27,587 nt of DNA from a virus (IMGVR_UViG_3300006921_000110:1-27587), one strand, 5' to 3'. Numbered from the stretch's first letter, positions 16,197-23,112 are shown. The notes: generated from the letters alone by a model not told the origin. Made by a program: numbers and translations.

Positions 16197-16477
16197 TGAA
16201 TGATACTCTCGATGATATGACCTTCATACATAGGAAGGTGTTTAATGATTCAGGCATGAATGACTCTGGGACTCTTGTTCAGATTTATTACAAATATAAT
16301 GAAGAAAAGATGAACATTTTAGTTGAAGATTACAGTGTTCATTTTATAATAGAGGGGGTAGTAGGTGCTAATGTTGCCGATCAGCATGACTTAATTAGTG
16401 ACGATTTGTATCGCATGCTATTTAAGAAGGCTTATCACGAACTACTCGACTACGTAATCTTAAAAAAGAAGAAGTAA
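16196..16477 (+). CDS. Unknown protein, coupled to the protease gene
   Basis: 93 residues, acidic, with mixed beta strands (TLVQIYYKYNEEKMNILVEDYSV) and a C-terminal helix ending in four Lys. Both ends overlap neighbours by TAATG, so the three genes 15726-16659 form a translationally coupled unit behind one promoter. No family recognised. Confidence 0.7.
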   Translation: MNDTLDDMTFIHRKVFNDSGMNDSGTLVQIYYKYNEEKMNILVEDYSVHFIIEGVVGANVADQHDLISDDLYRMLFKKAYHELLDYVILKKKK

Positions 16478-16659
16478 TGGAAGCAAAAGTAAGCAATTTT
16501 TTGTTTAAGCTCGATAGAGCTGCTGGTGTCATCGAAGTGTTTGATGGTAGTGAAGCAGTACGTCCAATTGGATTTATTCGAGTGAAAGATGAAGTCACTG
16601 AGAAAGAGTTTCATACTGAGATCTCTTATTGGATGATGGAAAATAGTAATCAATTTTAG
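16477..16659 (+). CDS. Small protein, unknown, third of the coupled unit
   Basis: 60 residues. A beta-rich pattern (FLFKLDRAAGVIEVFDG, then PIGFIRVKDEV) is followed by a short helix. It starts inside the previous stop (TAATG). No family recognised. The structured intergenic region follows its stop. Confidence 0.65.
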   Translation: MEAKVSNFLFKLDRAAGVIEVFDGSEAVRPIGFIRVKDEVTEKEFHTEISYWMMENSNQF

Positions 16660-16827
16660 ACACTTTGTACTGCTGGCTGAGGAAACATCTGAGACGTTTT
16701 TCTTTCAACCTGGTCGCAGCCGACGCCAGCAGTACACATAATTTGGATGATTGTCTTGCAGGTCGAGACTCTTGTTCTGACTCCTGAGGCACATCCGGTC
16801 CACCCATGTGGCCTCAGGAGTCTCCTA
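16660..16827 (+). ncRNA. Candidate structured RNA with two long stems
   Basis: 168 bases without a gene in a region where genes are otherwise about 20 bases apart, and clearly more GC-rich than its surroundings. Stem 1: TGTACTGCTGGC (16666-16677) pairs perfectly with 16725-16736, enclosing 47 bases that include a GGTCG-CAGC-CGAC hairpin. Stem 2: GACTCCTGAGGC (16779-16790) pairs perfectly with 16811-16822 and extends by ACAT/ATGT with one bulged G around an 11-base loop. No T run follows either stem, so they are not ordinary terminators. Not a tRNA: no cloverleaf or T-arm is visible. Strand is inferred from the neighbours. Confidence 0.5.
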
Positions 16828-16850
16828 AAGGAACTCTGATATAATTAGGT
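16828..16850 (+). promoter_or_regulatory. Early-type promoter module
   Basis: AAGGAACTC-TGA-TATAAT-TAGGT before ATG. A TAA precedes it although no gene ends here, which suggests the TAA came along with the module. Confidence 0.77.
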
Positions 16851-17153
16851 ATGACAGAACATCAAAAAGCTAATAGAATCAAGTATCTCATCGAATATAT
16901 TACTGGATGGGAGTACAAATATGGTAGTAAGGCTCCAGCGAAGATGTATGAGGAGCTTAAGAGGCTTGAGAGTGAGGAGCAAACTGATCGTGACAAATTT
17001 ATTGAAGAGCGTGACGCTGCTTCTAAGCTGAGAGATGAGCTCTGTTGGGCAGTTGGCTACATATCTGACGATCCTAATCTACGAGTTGTCAGCGATAGGA
17101 TTGAGAAGGCTTTAAAAGAGCATGACGCTAATCGATGCCAGCGCTGGTTCTAA
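16851..17153 (+). CDS. Helical protein, unknown
   Basis: 100 residues, highly charged and almost wholly helical (YEELKRLESEEQTDRDKFI, then DRIEKALKEHD), probably a coiled-coil or helical bundle. No family recognised. Stop abuts the next module. Confidence 0.72.
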   Translation: MTEHQKANRIKYLIEYITGWEYKYGSKAPAKMYEELKRLESEEQTDRDKFIEERDAASKLRDELCWAVGYISDDPNLRVVSDRIEKALKEHDANRCQRWF

Positions 17154-17176
17154 AAGGAACTCTGATACAATTAGGT
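17154..17176 (+). promoter_or_regulatory. Early-type promoter module, TACAAT variant
   Basis: AAGGAACTC-TGA-TACAAT-TAGGT before ATG, directly after the previous TAA. Confidence 0.72.
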
Positions 17177-17554
17177 ATGAAAGAAATCAAAGACATTATT
17201 TGTTACGAGGACGATATGCTGAACTCTACTATCGTTCAAGTAGAAGGTACTTATTGTAAGCATGGTGCTGGTTATGTGTCAGAAGGAGATGAAGGAGTTC
17301 AAGAGGAGGGAGAACCTAAAGTAGCTGGTCCATGGGCTTTCTTCTACCCTCTTGCTTCTGTTCTTACTGATAACTATCCCGGTAAAGAAGCTGACCTACA
17401 GCGGAAACGAGACAATACAATCGTCGTAAATGGAGGTGAGCTTGTTCGTATTGATGGGCATGTTTATGAGGTATCTCTTAATAGACGTGGAAGTCAGGCT
17501 TGGATCGATCTCGCGCCAGTTAAGAAAGGTGCACCTAAATGCCCTCGTGGATAA
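17177..17554 (+). CDS. Unknown protein
   Basis: 125 residues. An acidic Gly/Glu-rich middle (SEGDEGVQEEGEPK) is followed by a beta-rich end (NGGELVRIDGHVYEVSLNRRG). The frame is open upstream to 17135 inside the previous gene; the ATG at 17177 is set by the module. No family recognised. Confidence 0.7.
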   Translation: MKEIKDIICYEDDMLNSTIVQVEGTYCKHGAGYVSEGDEGVQEEGEPKVAGPWAFFYPLASVLTDNYPGKEADLQRKRDNTIVVNGGELVRIDGHVYEVSLNRRGSQAWIDLAPVKKGAPKCPRG

Positions 17555-17576
17555 GGAACTCCGATATAATAAGAGT
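17553..17576 (+). promoter_or_regulatory. Early-type promoter module
   Basis: AAGGAACTC-CGA-TATAAT-AAGAGT before ATG, one base longer than usual. It overlaps the previous TAA. Confidence 0.7.
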
Positions 17577-17687
17577 ATGGAACATAAAAGTATTATTGAT
17601 GCCGTTGTTGATATTATTATCATCATTAGTGTAAGTGTTGTAATGACGAGTGCAGTTGCAATTATCTTTAAGTATTTTTCTAATTAA
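17577..17687 (+). CDS. 36-residue one-helix membrane peptide
   Basis: MEHKSIIDAVV then a long hydrophobic helix (DIIIIISVSVVMTSAVAIIF) and KYFSN. The length equals that of the peptide at 15593, but the sequence is not alike. The longer upstream frame (from 17430) overlaps the previous gene and is rejected; the module fixes this start. Confidence 0.6.
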   Translation: MEHKSIIDAVVDIIIIISVSVVMTSAVAIIFKYFSN

Positions 17688-17704
17688 CTTATTCTAATAA
17701 CGTT

Positions 17705-17827
17705 ATGGGTACTAAAATTGTTAATATGACTCTTGGAGCTATTGCTTTTGTATTCAGCGCTGCTATAATTGTTTTAGCTGGTGTTGTGTTTATTGGAAGG
17801 TCTATTATTAATTTACTTAAAAACTAA
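17705..17827 (+). CDS. 40-residue one-helix membrane peptide
   Basis: MGTKIVNMTLGAIAFVFSAA continues hydrophobic to about residue 35 and ends in LLKN. It lies 17 bases after another membrane peptide gene, and TAATAACGTT precedes the ATG. It probably forms a pair with its neighbour. Confidence 0.55.
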   Translation: MGTKIVNMTLGAIAFVFSAAIIVLAGVVFIGRSIINLLKN

Positions 17828-17828
17828 A

Positions 17829-18080
17829 ATGAAAATTGTGTATTGTGCTTGTGGTTGTCTTGTTAGGCCTGCTCGTGTAGAAGCAGGCTTTAGCAATTGT
17901 ATTAGATGTGCTAATGAGAATCCTGTAGAGCGTCCGAAAGGTCGTATGGTTTATACCGGTAAGGTTGGAGCGGAGATTGAGATTATGTCTGCTGAGACTT
18001 GGCGAGAGAATAAGGACCGCTTTTGTCCGAAAGGTGCTCGTAGTGCTGTTAAGAACTTTAGTAAGAATGTTTGCTCGTAA
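17829..18080 (+). CDS. Small zinc-ribbon-like protein
   Basis: 83 residues. CACGC (6-10) and CIRC (24-27) near the N-terminus could bind one zinc ion; a basic C-terminal part follows (CPKGARSAVKNFSKN). The ATG at 17829 is one base after the previous stop; the frame is open further up but would overlap the membrane peptide. DNA, RNA or protein binding is possible. The TAA overlaps the next ATG. Confidence 0.62.
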   Translation: MKIVYCACGCLVRPARVEAGFSNCIRCANENPVERPKGRMVYTGKVGAEIEIMSAETWRENKDRFCPKGARSAVKNFSKNVCS

Positions 18081-18268
18081 TGCATAAGGTACTTGTTGAT
18101 CATAAGATTACTTGGCGTCGTTGGCTACGTGCTAATACAAAAGGTCAGTGGCGTGTGAGGTTTAAGACGGACCAACCAGATTGGTACTACTTCGAAGAGA
18201 AAGAAGATGCAGATAATTTTGATGCTCACGTAAAAGAGTACGTTGATAATCTCAAAAAGGAGCTATAA
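18080..18268 (+). CDS. Small basic/aromatic protein, unknown
   Basis: 62 residues, Trp-rich (ITWRRWLRANTKGQWRVRF, PDWYYF), with an acidic helical end. Starts in the previous stop (TAATG). The TAA stop lies inside the next promoter module. No family recognised. Confidence 0.65.
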   Translation: MHKVLVDHKITWRRWLRANTKGQWRVRFKTDQPDWYYFEEKEDADNFDAHVKEYVDNLKKEL

Positions 18269-18279
18269 TATAATAAGGT
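18257..18279 (+). promoter_or_regulatory. Early-type promoter module, within the end of the preceding gene
   Basis: AAGGAGCTA-TAA-TATAAT-AAGGT before ATG. Its first nine bases encode the last residues of the previous gene, and its middle TAA is that gene's stop. Confidence 0.68.
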
Positions 18280-18543
18280 ATGAAGAAGGAGTATGGAAAG
18301 GACATTGAGTGGTATTATCACCCTCTTGAAGAAAAGTGTTGGGATTATGCCGCAGTTCGAGGTAACTTTAATGAAGCTGTTGAAACTTTTATTGATGATG
18401 CTCAGAAAAAAGGTGATTTTGAAGAGACAGAAATTCTTGGATTTCTAAAATCTAAATTAGAAAGTAAAATATTCTATGCTAAACAGCAAGTAGAGTGGGT
18501 GAAGTTTTTTGAGGAAAATGAGGAGAATATTCTGCTTGTATAA
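18280..18543 (+). CDS. Acidic helical protein, unknown
   Basis: 87 residues; the N-terminus is aromatic (DIEWYYHPLEEKCWDY) and the rest helical and acidic. No family recognised. Confidence 0.7.
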   Translation: MKKEYGKDIEWYYHPLEEKCWDYAAVRGNFNEAVETFIDDAQKKGDFEETEILGFLKSKLESKIFYAKQQVEWVKFFEENEENILLV

Positions 18544-18565
18544 AGGAACTATAATATAATTAGGT
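18543..18565 (+). promoter_or_regulatory. Early-type promoter module
   Basis: AAGGAACTA-TAA-TATAAT-TAGGT before ATG. Shares one base with the previous TAA. Confidence 0.75.
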
Positions 18566-18817
18566 ATGGCAGCAAGAAAAGATAAGCAAGGTCGTAGAAT
18601 GACAAGTGGTCATTATGTTAAGGATGCATTCTTCTTTATGCAGGACTTGCAAGAGGCTCTAATGATGAATGATGTTAAGAACTTCTCTCAAGTTGATGCG
18701 CGATATGCTCAACGTCTTGTTGAAGAGCTTGATGAGATGAGACCTTTGATTCAGAATCTAGCTAATAACTTAGAAGCTAACGCGCCTACAATCCTTACTG
18801 ATTGGAACGATTTTTAA
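18566..18817 (+). CDS. Small helical protein, unknown
   Basis: 83 residues. A basic start (MAARKDKQGRRMTSGHYVKD) precedes two helices (FFFMQDLQEALMMND and YAQRLVEELDEMRPLIQNLA). No family recognised. The next ATG follows the stop by one base (TAATATG), so the two are probably cotranslated. Confidence 0.7.
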   Translation: MAARKDKQGRRMTSGHYVKDAFFFMQDLQEALMMNDVKNFSQVDARYAQRLVEELDEMRPLIQNLANNLEANAPTILTDWNDF

Positions 18818-18818
18818 T

Positions 18819-19220
18819 ATGAATACGATTAAACTTAAAGATAGTGAACTTTATGATCTCCTTGTAGAGGTTTGTGAAGAGCTTGGATATACAGAACTTA
18901 TGCCCTCCCCTTGTTCTTTGTTTACTCATAAGAAGACTGATGCGCAGCGCGCTGTAGTAGCGGCTAGTTCTGGATCTACTAAACCTTTCAAAGAGGGTGA
19001 TGATATTAAAGAGTACATTACTGAGCTTGTAGAGAGCTCAGTTAAGAGATATGGTAATGGTGGTATCCTTTACCCTTACAAGATTCAAAAAGGTTTTCAG
19101 AATGAGAAGCTGATTCTTCGTGGTGCATTTCAGCCTGAAGGATACAAGACTAACTTTAAGAGTCCTGCTAATAAGGATAAGATCAAGGCTGAACTTGATG
19201 CTGCTGAAGAGAAGTCGTAA
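18819..19220 (+). CDS. Unknown protein
   Basis: 133 residues. It begins with a helix (SELYDLLVEVCEELGY) and has a central basic strand region (YPYKIQKGFQNEKLILRG) and a charged helical C-terminus. No family recognised. Second gene of a two-gene unit with 18566-18817. Confidence 0.7.
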   Translation: MNTIKLKDSELYDLLVEVCEELGYTELMPSPCSLFTHKKTDAQRAVVAASSGSTKPFKEGDDIKEYITELVESSVKRYGNGGILYPYKIQKGFQNEKLILRGAFQPEGYKTNFKSPANKDKIKAELDAAEEKS

Positions 19221-19241
19221 GGAACTCTGTTATAATTAGGT
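19219..19241 (+). promoter_or_regulatory. Early-type promoter module
   Basis: AAGGAACTC-TGT-TATAAT-TAGGT before ATG, overlapping the previous TAA. Confidence 0.77.
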
Positions 19242-19511
19242 ATGAGCCCAACAAGAGAAGATCTCATCGAACTTGGTTACCTTAAACCTGGTGATGCGTA
19301 CGCAAGTGCTCCTAAACGTGAGCGTAAGATATTTTTAACTGAGTCTGATCTCGAGTATGCTGACCGTCATGGTCTTACTCGTCAAGAGATGAAGGACTTC
19401 AAAGAGGAAACTATGATTGAGGAAGACATTCTCAACGATCATAAACTACTTGCTAAGAAAGAGCGGGTAGATAATTACAACAGCCCTCAATCAATTCATT
19501 TCGCTTGGTAA
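19242..19511 (+). CDS. Unknown protein
   Basis: 89 residues, charged and mostly helical (LTESDLEYADRHGLTRQEM could be a helix-turn-helix-like stretch, unproven). One base separates it from the next gene. Confidence 0.68.
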   Translation: MSPTREDLIELGYLKPGDAYASAPKRERKIFLTESDLEYADRHGLTRQEMKDFKEETMIEEDILNDHKLLAKKERVDNYNSPQSIHFAW

Positions 19512-19512
19512 G

Positions 19513-19863
19513 ATGATTATTAAATCTTTTAACTTTGATACTAAAGAACGTGTGGGTGATTGTGCCCCTACGTATAATAGGAGCTGGGAGCTGGATCTAA
19601 CTGATGATGTCTATACCTTAACGGTTGATGGATTCTCACCTGAGATATTGGAGCAGACTGATAGAGATATCTACTACTACCTCATGAGAGGTATGAAGAA
19701 GAAGTTGCGTGTTCTGGAGAGTAGAGGCTTTAAGCAATGGATTTATGCTCAATGGCAATCAGGAGATGTTTGGGGCTATGCTCCTTACCTCTCTAAACTT
19801 GAGCGAGATGTTCTAGTATATGGTAATGCGCAATGGACTGAATTAGATTATTTTGGAGATTAA
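19513..19863 (+). CDS. Unknown protein
   Basis: 116 residues with a beta-rich first half (ELDLTDDVYTLTVDGFSPE) and a Tyr/Trp-rich second half (FKQWIYAQWQSGDVWGYAPY). No family recognised. No own promoter; cotranscribed with 19242-19511. Confidence 0.7.
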   Translation: MIIKSFNFDTKERVGDCAPTYNRSWELDLTDDVYTLTVDGFSPEILEQTDRDIYYYLMRGMKKKLRVLESRGFKQWIYAQWQSGDVWGYAPYLSKLERDVLVYGNAQWTELDYFGD

Positions 19864-19867
19864 TATT

Positions 19868-20071
19868 ATGAGTAAATACATGAGACCAAGAAGTAAAGAA
19901 TGGTCAGAAGAAGAGATAGAGATCATCACTAGGATGGGAGCAGAAGATAGGACTATTGATGAGTGTTTCAGTCGTCTTGATAAGGATTTCAATGATGTTC
20001 TTAAGAAGGTCAAAGAGGTTCTTGGTAGAGAGTTGCGACCTAGCGCACGATCAGGATCGTCTTCCCTATAA
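19868..20071 (+). CDS. Small protein with Myb/SANT-like helical pattern
   Basis: 67 residues. SKEWSEEEIEIITRMGAED followed by a second and third helix resembles the W-x-x-E-E-x-x-x-I start of Myb/SANT or GcrA-like DNA-binding helices. The match is weak and short, and a Ser-rich tail follows. A start at 19853 would overlap the previous gene; the ATG at 19868 follows its stop by four bases. Regulator role is speculative. Confidence 0.58.
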   Translation: MSKYMRPRSKEWSEEEIEIITRMGAEDRTIDECFSRLDKDFNDVLKKVKEVLGRELRPSARSGSSSL

Positions 20072-20092
20072 GGAACTCTGATATAATTAAGG
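20070..20092 (+). promoter_or_regulatory. Early-type promoter module with leader
   Basis: AAGGAACTC-TGA-TATAAT, but the ATG lies 21 bases after the box. The leader is purine-rich (AGAAAGAAAGATA), like those at 24511 and 24792. Confidence 0.75.
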
Positions 20093-20106
20093 TAGAAAGA
20101 AAGATA

Positions 20107-21126
20107 ATGAAAAAAACAATTAAATCAATCGTAATCGGATTAGCATTAACTGTTATGGCTAACGGTCAACGAAGCTTAACGCTCGAAGATATCGACTATC
20201 TTTATAAAAATGCAGTAGCAGATAGTGCACAAAAGGCTATATCAGAAGTAGTTAAACTACAGACAAATTACGCAAACGCACTTAAGCTTTACAGAGAGAA
20301 CCTCTTCGATGTACGCACTCTCGATAGTGTTGCAACAATTGCTGCCATTGACAAAGAGATTGCTAATTGGTTAGCAGGTGATGGCGACCCTCTTCAGCCT
20401 CTTGTTGATGGTGCTGATATAAAAATGAAATCCTTTCGTGCTACTTACGATCGTAAGCTTGAGGACATTACTAAAGCAAGCACATTGAGTGGAGAGAATC
20501 TCCGCAAAGTTTTGATTGCGCAACTTGAAGCATTACAGAAGAGTCTTATTAAAGGTGGAGACATGAGAGGTGCTCTTGAGGTACACAATCGTTTAGAGAA
20601 GCTTGGTGTTAGCGCTAAACAAGAAGATGATAGTGTAGCTGAACTTGACAACAAGTGTGTGCTTCTTACTAAGACTAATGGTGGTTATGTAAATGCTGTC
20701 TCAAAGCAGAAGCTTAAGCTGACTCCAGGTACTGATTACACTCTTACCTTCCTTGTAAAGTTCAGTGGTAAGGTACTCAGCAGTCATGACTGCTTACCTC
20801 GCTTCCGACGTGCTGATGGTACTAACTATGAAGGTGGTGATAAGAATAAGATGCAGAAGGCTCAAAGGCATTCTGAGAAGCTTAAAATTAGCAACGCCAG
20901 CGAAGGTTGGGAAAAGATTACAGTTAAGTTTACTCACTTCTATGATGAGACTGTTCGATTCGGTCTTGAGTTCTACAGTCCTGATGGGAGTGACTATCAG
21001 GTAGCAATGAAGGACTTTACCCTTACCGACTCAGAGGGTAATAACCTCATCAATAAGAACTTGAATAGCTCAGTTGGCTGGGAGGGTGGTGACTACATTG
21101 CCTTTACCGGATGGCGTAAGAAGTAA
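20107..21126 (+). CDS. Secreted protein: helical region plus C-terminal carbohydrate-binding-like beta-sandwich
   Basis: 339 residues. A signal peptide (MKKTIKSIVIGLALTVMANG, cleavage before Q21) is followed by a helical region (about 23-165) with an 'LxxALxxSLIKGGDMRGALEV' type segment, a pattern common in secreted Verrucomicrobia, Lentisphaerae and Planctomycetes proteins. Residues about 180-339 look like a beta-sandwich of the CBM4/9 type (LTPGTDYTLTFLVKFSG, EGWEKITVKFTHF, VRFGLEFYSPDG, FTLTDSEG). A catalytic domain is not seen. In a phage this could coat or shield the host surface, or bind glycans; it looks acquired from a host. It has its own promoter with a longer leader, possibly for strong expression. 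Confidence 0.65.
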   Translation: MKKTIKSIVIGLALTVMANGQRSLTLEDIDYLYKNAVADSAQKAISEVVKLQTNYANALKLYRENLFDVRTLDSVATIAAIDKEIANWLAGDGDPLQPLVDGADIKMKSFRATYDRKLEDITKASTLSGENLRKVLIAQLEALQKSLIKGGDMRGALEVHNRLEKLGVSAKQEDDSVAELDNKCVLLTKTNGGYVNAVSKQKLKLTPGTDYTLTFLVKFSGKVLSSHDCLPRFRRADGTNYEGGDKNKMQKAQRHSEKLKISNASEGWEKITVKFTHFYDETVRFGLEFYSPDGSDYQVAMKDFTLTDSEGNNLINKNLNSSVGWEGGDYIAFTGWRKK

Positions 21127-21161
21127 GTTGATAATAGAAGAGTAGGTTTTATAATATGAGT

Positions 21162-21440
21162 ATGAAATGGCACGGAGGTAAAGGTTCAAAGCAGCGTACT
21201 GTAGACTATGCTGCGTACAATAAGAACTACGATAAGATCTTTGAGAAGAAGATGGGTAGGGAAGAACTCACACAACATATTGCAAGTGATGATGTAGATG
21301 ATCTTTACGATGGTGATATTATTGAGTGGATTAAGTTTGATTCTAATACCGTTCAGATTACTGTCATGAGTGAAGCATTAGAAACCTTTCAGGTACCAGC
21401 AGATGTCTTTGAGAAAACATACAAGCCTGCCTTCAAGTAA
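21162..21440 (+). CDS. Conserved phage protein of unknown function (WHGGKGS type)
   Basis: 92 residues starting MKWHGGKGSKQR, an N-terminus I know from many unrelated tailed phages, followed by Y-DKIF. Function unknown. An ATG two codons earlier (21156) directly follows TATAAT (21150-21155); because transcription should start downstream of that box, 21162 is preferred. The TAA overlaps the next ATG. Confidence 0.7.
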   Translation: MKWHGGKGSKQRTVDYAAYNKNYDKIFEKKMGREELTQHIASDDVDDLYDGDIIEWIKFDSNTVQITVMSEALETFQVPADVFEKTYKPAFK

Positions 21441-21775
21441 TGTCAGTTAAGAAGACGGGACCTGCTAGACAATTCGATACTGGAGCGCAGAGAGACTCTG
21501 GTGAAGGTAAGCCTCGTATGAGCTTAGTGCCTCATAAGGCATTGTATGATGTAATGCAAAGGTACCTTGCTGGTGCTGAAGCCTACGGAGAGAATAACTG
21601 GAAGCTTGGTATGAAGAACTCTGTGCTATATGACTCAGCTATGAGACATCTTATGTCATACTGGACTGGAGATGAGAGTGAAGACCATTTGGGTGCTGCT
21701 CTTTGGAATATTATGGGCTTGATCGACAATCAAGATAAACGTCCGGAGATGGATGATAGGAAAGAGTTTGAGTAG
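21440..21775 (+). CDS. DUF5664 / MazG-like dATP/dGTP diphosphohydrolase-type protein
   Basis: 111 residues with FDTGAQRDSGEGKPRMSLVP, then GAEAYGENNW (E47, N53), RHLMSYWTGDESEDHLG (H70, E81, D82) and ALWNIM (N90). This order matches the DUF5664 family, which includes phage dATP/dGTP pyrophosphohydrolases such as MazZ of 2-aminoadenine phages. Metal-binding acidic residues are present. No PurZ-type gene is in this window, so a Z-genome is not supported here. Role in nucleotide-pool control is inferred. Confidence 0.72.
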   Translation: MSVKKTGPARQFDTGAQRDSGEGKPRMSLVPHKALYDVMQRYLAGAEAYGENNWKLGMKNSVLYDSAMRHLMSYWTGDESEDHLGAALWNIMGLIDNQDKRPEMDDRKEFE

Positions 21776-21801
21776 AGTAGTTGTAAAAAGTATATCATTG
21801 C

Positions 21802-21809
21802 TTAAATAT
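21802..21809 (+). promoter_or_regulatory. T4-late-like promoter box of EF-hand lipoprotein gene
   Basis: TTAAATAT, then TATA and the ATG at 21814. It is the only late-type box in the small-gene region. Confidence 0.5.
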
Positions 21810-21813
21810 TATA

Positions 21814-22566
21814 ATGGCCATTAAAAAGATCGTTGCGTTGTTAGGTGCCTTTTCAGTTTGTGCTTGTGCACTTGTTAACACCTCACCACCGAAGATGGTC
21901 ATTGATCGAATAGAAGTAAGTAAGCAAGAGCAAGAATACAACTCCCTTGGAGGTGTTAAGAACATTACTGATTGGTTTGGATTAGTACCATCTGTTACTA
22001 GCTTTGATGTTGATAAGAATAACTCTATAGATGTCAATGAGTACTATGCTTACACCAAGAATGTAAGAGCAGTTCTCCAATGGGGTTCCGGCTGGATATC
22101 TGAAGCTGATGAAGATGCTAGCGGGTATGTCACAGAGGGTGAATGGGCTAAACAATTAGCAACCGTTAGAGTAAATGGTGATTGGCTAAAGGTATTTGAT
22201 ACAGATCTGGATGGTAAGGTATCAATTGGAGAAGAGCTTATTGGTATCAAGTACATTGGAGATGTAGAGAAGTACTATAGAAGCGTTGTTACAGCTACAG
22301 CTACTAGCTGGTCAAAGACTCTTAATGTAGATGATATACAACTTAAGTATGATACAGATAAGAGCTGGAGTATAGATAGTGATGAGCTTACTAAGTATCT
22401 AAATGATAATAGTAAGACATTTATGTTCTACTATGATTGGAACAATGATGGAGAGCTATCTGGTGTAGAGATTGAGACAGCTAATGAAGTGATTCGTGGA
22501 GCTTTCAACGAGATTAATCAATATCTCGCTGCTCTCAAAGCGCAATATTATTCTGAATTCATCTAA
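21814..22566 (+). CDS. Secreted lipoprotein with five EF-hand loops
   Basis: 250 residues. A signal peptide (MAIKKIVALLGAFSVCACAL) has a lipobox-like VCAC with Cys18. Five 12-residue EF-hand loops follow: D65-E76, D99-E110, D129-E140 (canonical DTDLDGKVSIGE), D180-E191 and D208-E219, each with acidic 1, 3 and 12 ligands (the last two less regular). The protein should bind calcium outside the cytoplasm. The late promoter suggests a role late in infection, such as lysis, virion surface or superinfection exclusion; none is proven. EF-hand lipoproteins are rare in phages. Confidence 0.7.
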   Translation: MAIKKIVALLGAFSVCACALVNTSPPKMVIDRIEVSKQEQEYNSLGGVKNITDWFGLVPSVTSFDVDKNNSIDVNEYYAYTKNVRAVLQWGSGWISEADEDASGYVTEGEWAKQLATVRVNGDWLKVFDTDLDGKVSIGEELIGIKYIGDVEKYYRSVVTATATSWSKTLNVDDIQLKYDTDKSWSIDSDELTKYLNDNSKTFMFYYDWNNDGELSGVEIETANEVIRGAFNEINQYLAALKAQYYSEFI

Positions 22567-22594
22567 GAAACCAATTATATTCAGTTGATTCCAT

Positions 22595-22617
22595 AAGGAA
22601 CTCTGATATAATTAGGT
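22595..22617 (+). promoter_or_regulatory. Early-type promoter module
   Basis: AAGGAACTC-TGA-TATAAT-TAGGT before ATG, 28 bases after the EF-hand gene. Consensus form. Confidence 0.78.
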
Positions 22618-22932
22618 ATGAAGGAAGTTAATATAGCTGCCGTAGAGAAGAAGATTGCTACCATTAAGAAGGCCTCAGATGGGGCTATTAAGCTCATGAT
22701 TGAGCTGAGAAAAGAGTATACTGAAGTTGATACATTTAATGATAATGGATCTGAGCGTGAGATGCGTGTATGGACATGTCATGAGCAACGCAGACGCTCA
22801 TACGATCTCAATAATATCCGGCTTGCATATGATGCAAAGTCCTTCGAGTTGGAGAAGCTCCTCAGTACTTATCAAGAGTCTGCTGAAGCAATCAACAAGC
22901 TGATGACCAGCAATACTGAAGTTAATTTTTAA
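22618..22932 (+). CDS. Helical protein, unknown
   Basis: 104 residues, helical and charged (VEKKIATIKKASDGAIKLMI, then FELEKLLSTYQESAEAINKL), probably coiled coil. It heads a run of six genes (to 24026) that lack own modules, so it likely leads an operon. Confidence 0.7.
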   Translation: MKEVNIAAVEKKIATIKKASDGAIKLMIELRKEYTEVDTFNDNGSEREMRVWTCHEQRRRSYDLNNIRLAYDAKSFELEKLLSTYQESAEAINKLMTSNTEVNF

Positions 22933-22935
22933 GAT

Positions 22936-23112
22936 ATGAAACAAGACAAGACAACAACACTCGGAAGAGAATACTTTCTCGAATCTCTCCCAGTAGAGTG
23001 GAATGAGAAGCTAGACGGACCACGTCCATCTAAACAACAAAAGAAGAAAGGTGATGTGATTGTAAACTCAAGCGAGCTACAAACACTCAAGAACTTAGGA
23101 CTACTTAAATAA
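22936..23112 (+). CDS. 58-residue protein, unknown
   Basis: MKQDKTTTLGREYFLESLP then a Lys-rich middle (PSKQQKKKGD) and a helical end. Three bases after the previous stop, and one base before the next gene. Length and spacing support it; no family recognised. Confidence 0.6.
   Translation: MKQDKTTTLGREYFLESLPVEWNEKLDGPRPSKQQKKKGDVIVNSSELQTLKNLGLLK

Noticed and set aside
16660-16827. tRNA or hammerhead ribozyme in the structured gap
   Set aside because: No cloverleaf with T-arm and acceptor pairing, and no CTGATGA plus GAAA core on either strand.
21440-21775. Claim that the phage has a Z-genome
   Set aside because: Only the DUF5664-type gene is present; no PurZ or special polymerase is in this window.
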